DNA from: Alkalimonas mucilaginosa
GTDB lineage: Bacteria; Pseudomonadota; Gammaproteobacteria; Enterobacterales; Alteromonadaceae
NCBI RefSeq assembly: GCF_036327005.1
Contig: NZ_JAUGZK010000002.1
Location: 248,001 to 312,000, forward strand
Direction of reading: 5' to 3'
Length of the DNA: 64,000 nt
The translations under genes were made by a program, and so were the position numbers. Shown here piece by piece: positions 1 through 6,923 of the stretch. The notes under the pieces are model-generated. The model was not told the origin of the DNA. It saw only the letters and a list, made by a program, of their open reading frames with translations, and did not search any database. Position 1 is the stretch's first letter. Every line of letters begins with the position of its first letter.

Positions 1-281
1 GGTTCGACCACCCACTTATTAGATGAATGGGTAATTACAATCACAGCTAATGCTATAGTATCAATCACAATCCAAGTCAGATACCACAAGTTTCTGGCCA
101 AGTATTGATCTGACATCTGCAAAATCATAGGGGCTAATTTATCCATAACTAGAACTGCTATAACCCAGATCAGTAGTGTGAATCGTGATGACTTTCCAGC
201 AGTTAAAAACATGGCTAATATCAATGAAATCACACAAAATAGCCAAAAATAGCTGGCTGCACCAGTGATAAAAGACCCCAT
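1..281 (-). CDS. Membrane protein, truncated by window edge
   Basis: An open frame runs from an ATG at 281 to the left edge without a stop (93 codons visible). A clear Shine-Dalgarno (AAGGAG) lies just upstream and overlaps the stop codon of the preceding minus-strand gene, so the two are probably translationally coupled. The visible protein has about three hydrophobic helices (around residues 8-26, 34-50 and 68-85). I recognise no family. It is real by ribosome site and coupling, but its C-terminus and function are unknown. Confidence 0.6.
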   Translation of the reverse strand, partial: MGSFITGAASYFWLFCVISLILAMFLTAGKSSRFTLLIWVIAVLVMDKLAPMILQMSDQYLARNLWYLTWIVIDTIALAVIVITHSSNKWVVE

Positions 282-295
282 GTATTCTCCTTAAG

Positions 296-541
296 TTATC
301 CGCTTTTCGCGGGTGGTTCATTACCCCAGCCGTGTCCAAGTGGTTGTGCTTGCTGACCACCTGAATCAGTACTTTTGGCTTCTGCAGACAGCTTTTGCAG
401 CGCTTCTGCAGACAAGGTCACTCTATCGCTCTGGGTTGCAGGCTGTTGTTGGATGACGGCAGCATTCTGTTGTGTTTCTACTTTGGTGCTGTTAGTCGGG
501 TTTTGCAGCGTCTGTAACGACGGGTTATTACTGATCTCCAT
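296..541 (-). CDS. Small hydrophilic protein of unknown function
   Basis: This 81-aa protein starts at an ATG with a GGAG ribosome site seven bases upstream. It is rich in Gln, Asn, Ser and Thr, has no signal peptide or membrane helix, and contains the segment DRVTLSAEALQKLSAE, a VTLS-EA type string also seen in flagellar and surface-associated proteins of this group. That resemblance is too short to assign a function. Its stop lies 14 bases before the start of the edge membrane protein, so the two form an operon transcribed leftward, divergent from dusA. Confidence 0.55.
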   Translation of the reverse strand: MEISNNPSLQTLQNPTNSTKVETQQNAAVIQQQPATQSDRVTLSAEALQKLSAEAKSTDSGGQQAQPLGHGWGNEPPAKSG

Positions 542-732
542 AAATACTCCGTAGCTTGGTTAGAACATGACAACAGCACTACTGTACACCAGTACCGGGT
601 AAATTGGTTCCGATAAAAATCTGATATTTTCCTGCGCAGCATGTTTTCGTCATGCTGGTGCTTTGGTGTACTCGCTTCAGTGCGCCGTTCAGTGGTAAAA
701 TAGTCAGCTGTGTTGTTGTCTGAGAGATTGTT

Positions 733-1704
733 TTGACTACCGCCATTGATCACACCTTTTCCATTGCCCCGATGTTAGATTGGACAGACCGGCATTGCCG
801 CTATTTTCACCGCTTGTTGTCGCAGCGGGCGGTACTTTACACCGAAATGGTCACTACGGGCGCTATTATTCATGGCAAAGGCGATTATCTGGCTTACAAC
901 GAGCAGGAACACCCACTGGTGTTGCAACTGGGCGGCTCGGACCCTGCGGATATGGCGCACTGTGCCAGAATGGCTGCCGAGCGTGGCTACGATGAGGTCA
1001 ATATCAATGTTGGTTGCCCATCGGATCGTGTTCAAAACGGCATGTTTGGCGCTTGTCTGATGGCGCGTCCGGAGCTGGTAGCGTCTTGTGTAGCAGAAAT
1101 GAAGCTGCGGGCCGATATTCCGGTGACGGTAAAAACCCGTATTGGTATTGACGAGCAGGACAGCTACGAGTTTTTAACTACCCTGATAGAACAATGTGCA
1201 GCGGCTGGTTGCGAACATTTTATTATTCATGCCCGCAAAGCCTGGTTAAAAGGCTTAAGCCCGAAAGAAAACCGCGAGATCCCACCGCTCGATTACCCTC
1301 GGGTGCATCAATTAAAGCGGGACTACCCGCATTTAAGCTTTTCGCTCAATGGCGGCCTAAAAAGCATCGAGGCTTGCCAGCAGCAACTGACTGATTTGGA
1401 TGGCGTGATGGTGGGCCGTGAGGTCTACACCAACCCCTGGCTGCTCAGTCAGGTTGATGAACAGCTCTATGGTGAGGCTGCTTTTGTTAAAACGCCCTTT
1501 GAGGTGGTGGAGCAGATGATTCCTTACATTGAACAGCACATGCAGCAGGGGGCTCGTTTTTGGCAGATTGCCCGCCATATGTTAGGGCTATTTCAGGGCG
1601 TGCCTGGTGCCAGGCAGTGGCGACGTACTTTATCGGAGCGAGGTCACTTGCCAGAATCGGGACCTGAATTGCTGTTATCCGCATTGGCACAAGTGCGCCG
1701 TTGA
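733..1704 (+). CDS. dusA: tRNA-dihydrouridine(20/20a) synthase DusA
   Basis: This FMN-dependent enzyme reduces U20/U20a in the tRNA D-loop. The 323-aa product follows E. coli DusA almost end to end: APMLDWTDRHCRYF (FMN-barrel entry) near residue 13, the catalytic-cysteine stretch CPSDRVQNGMFGAC near residue 95, KTRIGIDEQDSYEF, HARKAWLKGLSPKENRE, and MLGLFQGVPGARQWRR near the C-terminus. The start is a TTG with GAGAG a few bases upstream; a later ATG at the APMLDW motif would remove barrel residues. It is monocistronic. In E. coli the neighbour is pspG; here a different small operon follows. Confidence 0.96.
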   Translation: MTTAIDHTFSIAPMLDWTDRHCRYFHRLLSQRAVLYTEMVTTGAIIHGKGDYLAYNEQEHPLVLQLGGSDPADMAHCARMAAERGYDEVNINVGCPSDRVQNGMFGACLMARPELVASCVAEMKLRADIPVTVKTRIGIDEQDSYEFLTTLIEQCAAAGCEHFIIHARKAWLKGLSPKENREIPPLDYPRVHQLKRDYPHLSFSLNGGLKSIEACQQQLTDLDGVMVGREVYTNPWLLSQVDEQLYGEAAFVKTPFEVVEQMIPYIEQHMQQGARFWQIARHMLGLFQGVPGARQWRRTLSERGHLPESGPELLLSALAQVRR

Positions 1705-1861
1705 GCGGGCTGTTACATTCTTCCCATTCTGTGGTGAATTTGACTAATTCAGTGGTCATATTCGCTAATCATGAATAGTGCAACTGGTTCATCATCAGTA
1801 AAAAAGTCATGGTCGATTGTAATGGATTGATTTTTATGGATAAATATCAGTATCCAAAACT

Positions 1862-1877
1862 TGGCACAGCGCTTGAA
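1862..1877 (+). promoter_or_regulatory. Candidate sigma-54 promoter (-24/-12)
   Basis: TGGCAC, a 5-base gap, then TTGAA. The -24 half matches the sigma-54 consensus exactly; the -12 half differs at one base (TTGAA instead of TTGCA). Transcription would begin near 1888, about 34 bases before the secreted-protein start. Seen by eye only; a partial -12 match keeps confidence modest. Confidence 0.4.
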
Positions 1878-1880
1878 ATA

Positions 1881-1912
1881 CCTTGATTGTCATAGTGACC
1901 AAACAATCAAGG
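1881..1912. promoter_or_regulatory. Perfect 10-bp inverted repeat over the ribosome binding site
   Basis: CCTTGATTGT (1881-1890) and ACAATCAAGG (1903-1912) are exact reverse complements separated by 12 bases. The right arm contains the AAGG of the AAGGAG ribosome site for the gene starting at 1922. If the left arm is transcribed, a hairpin would hide the ribosome site. If transcription starts at about 1888 from the candidate sigma-54 promoter, the palindrome is more likely a DNA operator. Confidence 0.55.
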
Positions 1913-1921
1913 AGAACGACC

Positions 1922-2173
1922 ATGAACCCCAAAATGATGCTAACTGCCGCTGTTGTTTTTTGTGCCACTGCTTTTGTACCGGCCCAAGCCAATGAGATCA
2001 ATATCAGTCAGTTGATGACAGATTTACTGCAAAAACAAGCGGTAGAGTTGCAAGAGCAGCTAAGTCGCTCAGTCAAACAGAGTTTGCAGCAAATGATTGA
2101 GCAGGCCGCTCCACAAGTTGCAGAAAAAGTAGAGTTGTCGTCCGAAACAAACAAGCAAGAGGCTGCTGAATAA
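1922..2173 (+). CDS. Small secreted (periplasmic) protein
   Basis: The ATG at 1922 follows AAGGAG with good spacing and gives 83 residues; an upstream in-frame extension has no ribosome site. A signal peptide ending in the AQA-like cleavage region VPAQA|NE (about residue 23) is clear. The mature part is a Gln/Glu-rich helix with heptad-like pattern (ISQLMTDLLQKQAVELQEQL), suggesting a soluble amphipathic or coiled helix in the periplasm. No family recognised. Its stop codon overlaps the start of a 34-aa membrane peptide (TAATG), so the two are coupled. Confidence 0.75.
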   Translation: MNPKMMLTAAVVFCATAFVPAQANEINISQLMTDLLQKQAVELQEQLSRSVKQSLQQMIEQAAPQVAEKVELSSETNKQEAAE

Positions 2174-2277
2174 TGCTATTTATTGACGAGTTGCTCTTGT
2201 TGCTATTAATACCGGTAGTGAGCATGCTGCCACTGGTTGCTGTATGCTCCTGGTTACTACCCAAGGCGGAAGGTTAA
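2173..2277 (+). CDS. 34-aa hydrophobic membrane peptide
   Basis: An ATG overlapping the upstream stop (TAATG) opens a 34-codon frame ending in TAA at 2277. AGAGG lies about eight bases upstream. The peptide begins MLFIDELLLLLLIPVVSMLP and continues hydrophobic to a short charged tail (PKAEG), so one membrane helix with the tail probably cytoplasmic. It is shorter than most gene callers accept. The coupling, ribosome site and clean membrane-helix composition argue that it is translated; function unknown, perhaps a partner of the secreted protein. Confidence 0.6.
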   Translation: MLFIDELLLLLLIPVVSMLPLVAVCSWLLPKAEG

Positions 2278-2304
2278 GCCCACAATTGCAGTACGGGCTT
2301 AACC
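2272..2304. terminator. Perfect 10-bp stem-loop at the end of the small operon
   Basis: GGTTAAGCCC (2272-2281) pairs exactly with GGGCTTAACC (2295-2304) around a 13-base loop, and overlaps the last codons of the 34-aa gene. No T-run follows, so it may stabilise the mRNA 3' end or need Rho rather than act as an intrinsic terminator. Confidence 0.5.
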
Positions 2305-2438
2305 GGTAGTGCCAACTTAGGCTTCTAATGCATGCTAGTGTTCTGACTTTTTCTTCGCTTGTGTTGTGCGAAGACTAGTACCCCGGCAACAGAAAGGATA
2401 TGCTGTAGTCCTCTGTATTTCATAATAAAGAGGGTGCT

Positions 2439-2882
2439 ATGAAAGTACTAGGTTTGTTATTCCTCAGCTGTTTACTTCTTTTACTACATCCAGCCATTGC
2501 AACGCAGCCTGTTTCTATTGAGGCGGATGATGTTCTGGTGCGGGTACCTATGCCTGGCCGGACAGTCACGGCTGGCTACCTGACCCTACGTAATAACAGC
2601 ACCCAAATGCGGCAGCTGGTCGCAGTGCAGTCGGATGCTTTTAACCGGATCGAACTCCATACCCATACCCACGTAGATGGCATGATGCGAATGGTTCAGG
2701 TGGATGCAATTGATATCGCGGCAGCGGGGGAGACCGTATTACAACCCGGGGGCTTGCATTTAATGTTGTTCGAACCGACAACATCCCTGGAAGAAAATGA
2801 ATTGGTGACATTGCAACTGCAGTTCGATGATGGCACTCAATTACAGGTTGATGCCAGATTAGTGTTACCACCACGTCGTTAA
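2439..2882 (+). CDS. PCuAC-type periplasmic copper chaperone
   Basis: A signal peptide (residues 1-21, ending ATAIA-like AIATQ) precedes one PCuAC domain (DUF461). Conserved features are the early GYLTLRNNS strand, the HTH..DGMMRM metal-ligand region (His near 73-77, Met near 81-84) and LQPGGLHLMLF near residue 105 with the second His/Met pair. Family members carry Cu(I) in the periplasm for the CuA or CuB centre of cytochrome oxidase; no oxidase genes are adjacent here. The 147-aa length is normal. An outer-membrane protein starts 11 bases after its stop, suggesting co-transcription. Confidence 0.85.
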   Translation: MKVLGLLFLSCLLLLLHPAIATQPVSIEADDVLVRVPMPGRTVTAGYLTLRNNSTQMRQLVAVQSDAFNRIELHTHTHVDGMMRMVQVDAIDIAAAGETVLQPGGLHLMLFEPTTSLEENELVTLQLQFDDGTQLQVDARLVLPPRR

Positions 2883-2892
2883 GGGACTCTTG

Positions 2893-3642
2893 ATGAAAGC
2901 AAAACATGCGATGTTTATACTGCTTCCTGCGCTACTGAGCGCACCAGCCTATGCCGATTTTTTTGCCGTTAAAGTACAGCTGGATAGCTGGCAAGCCAGT
3001 GCTGATGGTTCTTTTGGGCAAACCGGGGCCAGCAGCCCCTTTGATTTTCGTAGTAAAAACCAACTCAGCCTGGGCATGGCGCTGGAACATCCTATTCCTT
3101 TGTTGCCAAATCTGGCGGTTCGTTACCAAAACCTGAAGCACTCAGGTAGAGCAGAGTTGGCACAAACCTATGCGCTGGGCGGGCAAAGCTTTGCGGTAGG
3201 ATCTCAGCTGAATTCAACACTGGATGTATCACACCTGGATGCGATCTTGTACTACGAGCTACTGGATAACAGTTTGTTTGAGCTGGATTTTGGGGCTATG
3301 GTTAAGCGTGTTCATGGTGATGCTAAAGCACATAATCAGGCTGGGCTTAGCGGTGAGCAGTCGATCAAGGGCAGTATCCCTATGCTTTATACGGCTGCAC
3401 GTCTTACCTTGCCGGGTACTGGTTGGCAGCTGTTTGCTGAGGCAAATGGTGTGACCTCCGGCCGGCATCAGGTGCGTGATATTTCGGCTGGCCTGGCATT
3501 TCAGTTGGTCGATATGATGCTGATGGATGCTGGTGTTCGCTTGGGGTACCGTTCCAGCAAGGTGGAGCTGGATAATATGCAGGGAGTGTCGACCAATATG
3601 GATTACTCGGGGGTTTTTGTCGGCTTTGCCGTCAACTTTTAA
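2893..3642 (+). CDS. Outer membrane beta-barrel protein, TIGR04219-like
   Basis: The ATG at 2893 (preceded immediately by an in-frame TTG) gives 249 residues. A signal peptide ends at PAYA|DFF. The rest alternates as in an eight- to ten-strand barrel and ends in the aromatic signature FVGFAVNF, a typical BAM-recognised C-terminal Phe. Sequence style (DFFAVKVQLDSWQA, then a long periplasmic-turn rich body) fits the TIGR04219 outer-membrane family common in Alteromonadales, whose function is not established. It probably shares a transcript with the PCuAC gene and the sensor gene that follows. Confidence 0.7.
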   Translation: MKAKHAMFILLPALLSAPAYADFFAVKVQLDSWQASADGSFGQTGASSPFDFRSKNQLSLGMALEHPIPLLPNLAVRYQNLKHSGRAELAQTYALGGQSFAVGSQLNSTLDVSHLDAILYYELLDNSLFELDFGAMVKRVHGDAKAHNQAGLSGEQSIKGSIPMLYTAARLTLPGTGWQLFAEANGVTSGRHQVRDISAGLAFQLVDMMLMDAGVRLGYRSSKVELDNMQGVSTNMDYSGVFVGFAVNF

Positions 3643-3681
3643 GAGCCGGATAAAGCGGTATTGTCATGGGTAGAGGGCTGG

Positions 3682-5772
3682 ATGAATAGATTACTCGGCA
3701 TGGGGTTGCTGTCTGTGGTGCTCTTTACCGCCTCTTTATCTTTTTATCAGATACATCAGCAAGTTCGTCTGGATTTTCAACAGCAATTGCAAAGGATGAA
3801 TCAGCTACTGGCAAAGGCGACGACTCTGTTGTTGCTGGATGGAGGGGAGCAGGATATTAATATGCTTTACTCGGTCGCTCAACACCAGGCATCTTTTCCT
3901 GTGGTGTCCATCACTATGTTCGACAATGAACAAGCGGTGATCAGCTCGACAGGATTAAATCCTTTGCTAGAACAGCCTGATGCCAGTTGGTTTGCAGAGC
4001 AGCATCAACTGCATTGGTTGCATCAGGACCGAGTGTTATCCAGCCTGCCAATTCGTGTTGAGCAGCGTATCGAGGGATACTTGCTGCTCGAAGCTGGTAG
4101 TCCACCATTTCCATGGTCTTTGTGGCTATGGCAACTTGTGATTTGGTTAGGGCTGCCCTGTTTGCTGCTGGGGTTGTGGCTGCATGCCAACCGTCAGCGA
4201 CATCAGTTGCAGCAAGGCTTGAGTGACACTGAGCAGGCTGCAATGCGTTGGTTAGCCGGTGAGTCTTTGCTGCCTTTAAGCCGGCAGCAGCCTTTTGCGG
4301 AAACCTTGTACCAACTGACAGACTCTATAGAGCAAAAGCAACTGGCACAAGAAAACAAGCTGGCACTGTTGTCTGAGCAGCAACTGCAGGCCAGGGAGTT
4401 GGAGCTAAGCTTTACAGAGCAATCTCAGCGCTATGAGCAACAGCAGCAGCAACTGAAAAACACACTGACTCAGTTGCAACAAAACCATGCGCTGTTATTG
4501 CGTCAGTTGCTGTTGACACCTGCTCCCTGGCAAAGTCCGATGCTGGCCGACCTGGTCAGTAGTGAAGAACTCACTGCAACAAAGCAGCGGATCATGCTGG
4601 CAGACTGGATTGCAGCACAAGCGCCCGGCTGGCGAGACTCTGTGCGTCCTGAACAGCTCTTAACGCTGGAAGAAGACCTGCTTGCTTTTGAGTTTGAGCT
4701 GGATTGCGTTTCAGCAGCGCTTGCACTCTGCTGTCGGGCTTTAGTGAGGTTATGTTGCCAACATACGCTGCATAGCCAGTTAAGTATGCAATGGCAGTTG
4801 CGTCCGACTGAAAACTTATTGCACTTTCGCTTGGTGTTGCGGGGGGAGTCGTTACCTGCAGCAATTTGCCAGCAGTTAGAGAGTAGCATTCAAGCAGAGC
4901 AAGCAGCGTTTTTAACTGATACCCAGCTATTCCTTCGTGCCCGTAGCTTGCTGCAGGCAGAGTTGACCGTTTCTTCGCTGGATGAACTGGGCAGTTCGAT
5001 ACAGCTTACAATACCTTGCGTTTATCATACTTGCAGCCCAGTCAATAGTGAAGATAAGCTCTATGTCTTGTCTGAGCCTGTGCCATCAGTAACCCCGCAA
5101 TTGCAAAGCCTCAAATGCCTGAGTCGACAATTGGTGCATTGTCAGAATCTGTCAGAATGGCAAGATATTACGAATCAACCACATAGCCTTAAGGTGCTGC
5201 TATTACCAGAGCCTGACTCTGCCCACACCGAGCAATGGCTTGCCTGGCTAAAGGCAAGCAATACCATCGGGCTAAGTAGTGCTTCGCATTTCGCGTACTG
5301 GCATGCTAAGCGGCCAGGCTATGTTTTGGCCATGCCAGTGAGTGCTGTCGAGTTGCTACGTGCCCGCCAAAGCCTGCCGCCAACCCAGGCAAACCCGTTC
5401 CGGCTTTTGGTGGTGGACGATAATGCGACAAACCAAGCCTTTATTCAAGCGATGCTGGCTTCTACTTCGATTGAGTTGTCGGCAGCAATCAATGGCCAGG
5501 ATGCGCTTCAGCAGTGCCAACAGAGCGAGTTTGAGCTGATTCTAATGGACATTCAGCTGCCAGATATGTCCGGCATGGAAGTTACCCGGCAATTACGTCA
5601 GTTGCCAGCTTTTCAGCAGATCCCTATCCTTGCTTTTACCGCTCATGCACTACCAGACGAAATTGAGCAATTTAAGCAAGCCGGTATGGATGATGTACTG
5701 ATTAAGCCTCTGGATGCTGAAAAAATAGCTCTGCTTATGAACTGGTGTCAGCGCCAAGCGGACACTCAGTAA
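3682..5772 (+). CDS. Hybrid sensor-like protein with degenerate kinase core and C-terminal receiver
   Basis: The ATG at 3682 has GAGGG just upstream and is preferred over a TTG at 3661; product 696 aa. Layout: TM helix about 3-25, periplasmic sensor segment to about 135, TM helix about 137-160, HAMP-like linker, Gln-rich coiled coil about 205-265, a poorly conserved central part, and a receiver domain about 571-690. The receiver keeps its key residues (VVDDN, phospho-acceptor Asp in LMDIQLPD, Thr in AFTAH, Lys in IKPLD). I cannot find a HisKA H-box or the N, G1 and G2 boxes of an ATPase domain. It may act as a pseudokinase or receiver-only adaptor. Its 3' end overlaps the convergent gene by 38 bases. 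Confidence 0.75.
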   Translation: MNRLLGMGLLSVVLFTASLSFYQIHQQVRLDFQQQLQRMNQLLAKATTLLLLDGGEQDINMLYSVAQHQASFPVVSITMFDNEQAVISSTGLNPLLEQPDASWFAEQHQLHWLHQDRVLSSLPIRVEQRIEGYLLLEAGSPPFPWSLWLWQLVIWLGLPCLLLGLWLHANRQRHQLQQGLSDTEQAAMRWLAGESLLPLSRQQPFAETLYQLTDSIEQKQLAQENKLALLSEQQLQARELELSFTEQSQRYEQQQQQLKNTLTQLQQNHALLLRQLLLTPAPWQSPMLADLVSSEELTATKQRIMLADWIAAQAPGWRDSVRPEQLLTLEEDLLAFEFELDCVSAALALCCRALVRLCCQHTLHSQLSMQWQLRPTENLLHFRLVLRGESLPAAICQQLESSIQAEQAAFLTDTQLFLRARSLLQAELTVSSLDELGSSIQLTIPCVYHTCSPVNSEDKLYVLSEPVPSVTPQLQSLKCLSRQLVHCQNLSEWQDITNQPHSLKVLLLPEPDSAHTEQWLAWLKASNTIGLSSASHFAYWHAKRPGYVLAMPVSAVELLRARQSLPPTQANPFRLLVVDDNATNQAFIQAMLASTSIELSAAINGQDALQQCQQSEFELILMDIQLPDMSGMEVTRQLRQLPAFQQIPILAFTAHALPDEIEQFKQAGMDDVLIKPLDAEKIALLMNWCQRQADTQ

Positions 5773-6667
5773 TGGTAAAGTAACGGCTTAACAGTTGCTG
5801 CAAGGCATCAAGGTAATGGGGTTGAGGTTGCAGGCTAAGCAGAGGCAGTAACTCGTCGCCCAACGGACTGAATTTGTAATATTGCAGCACCAAGCCACTT
5901 TTTCGGGCCACACATTGCATATGCTGCTGCTGGATTGTTAGCTGAAAGCTGTCCCCTTTTGCCAGCTCACCACTTTCAATCTCGGCATGATGCAATAACC
6001 CCGTATCCATCAGGCTAAGAATATCCGGATAGCTGAGTTTAAATTGGCTGAGATTAAGCAGAGCCTGACCCCGTCCGGTTAACAGCTGATACAAGGAAGG
6101 GCGCTGGAAAACACCGAAATAAATACGACCCGAGCCTTCGGCACTGTTTCGGCTGCACAGGCTTGCTGCTTGCTGCAAAGCCAGGGCTTCTTTGTGACTC
6201 ATCTGTTTTAGCATGTACAGGGTTTTCAATGAGAACTGACCTGGCTCTGCAATTTCACATGCCAGAATTTTTGCCCATATCTGTTGCATATTACGATTTG
6301 CGATATTGAGCGCCAGCTCACAGTAATGATGAAACCAATCCGGATCTACTTCTCTGTCTACAACGTATTCAGGTGCATAGTCTGCGCTTAATGCGATAAT
6401 ACGCTCAAGGTTTAATTGCTGCCGCTCTTGCTGCATTCGCAGACGCCTTTGCAGACGTTGTTGCAAAGGTAAATGATCGATACCGGTTTGCTGGCTCAGT
6501 TGTACACCGGCATAAGCCGCAAGGCGCTGGTACTTCATTGAGAACGGTTGTTTTCGTTTGGCTGGGCGGTTTTTTTGTTGAGTGGCCTGCCTGGGCTTGG
6601 ATGAACCAGTTGCTGGTTGTACCGCAGCCAGTTCATTTGTTGTTTTTGAAGGAGTTACTTTAGTCAT
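5735..6667 (-). CDS. TIGR03899/DUF2806-like protein of unknown function
   Basis: A 310-aa soluble protein. The first 45 residues are basic and low-complexity; the core carries DPDWFHHYCELALNIANRNM followed by MQQIWAKILACEIAEPG and LKTLYMLKQMSHKEALALQ, the pattern of TIGR03899 and related DUF2806 proteins. The family has no proven role. The start ATG lies 255 bases from the divergent response-regulator gene, so its promoter is in that gap. Its last 38 bases overlap the convergent sensor gene, an unusually long tail-to-tail overlap that could give antisense effects. Confidence 0.7.
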   Translation of the reverse strand: MTKVTPSKTTNELAAVQPATGSSKPRQATQQKNRPAKRKQPFSMKYQRLAAYAGVQLSQQTGIDHLPLQQRLQRRLRMQQERQQLNLERIIALSADYAPEYVVDREVDPDWFHHYCELALNIANRNMQQIWAKILACEIAEPGQFSLKTLYMLKQMSHKEALALQQAASLCSRNSAEGSGRIYFGVFQRPSLYQLLTGRGQALLNLSQFKLSYPDILSLMDTGLLHHAEIESGELAKGDSFQLTIQQQHMQCVARKSGLVLQYYKFSPLGDELLPLLSLQPQPHYLDALQQLLSRYFTITECPLGADTSS

Positions 6668-6830
6668 TTATCTAAAGATTGTGGCAAGCTCGCATACTGT
6701 TGATACTCGCAGTTGAGTCAATATTATGCAAGTGTTTAAGGGGTTGGGATGCAAAGTGTTCTTTGCAGGCCCTAAGCAGAGGATCCGGCATTAATTCCGT
6801 GATATTTATAATGAAACAGGCTGTAAGACA

Positions 6831-6858
6831 TTGCGATTAATGGATCTGAGTATATTAT
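6831..6858 (+). promoter_or_regulatory. Candidate sigma-70 promoter for the EAL response regulator
   Basis: TTGCGA (6831-6836), 16-base spacer, TATTAT (6853-6858). A small palindrome GTTATC-7-GATAAC (6876-6894) follows where the 5' leader would be. The start codon is about 60 bases downstream of the expected transcription start. Confidence 0.45.
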
Positions 6859-6923
6859 TAGTAAGACGTGGTATGGTTATCAGTGCTCGATAACAGCTCG
6901 AATGTGGTAAATAAGGACTTTGC

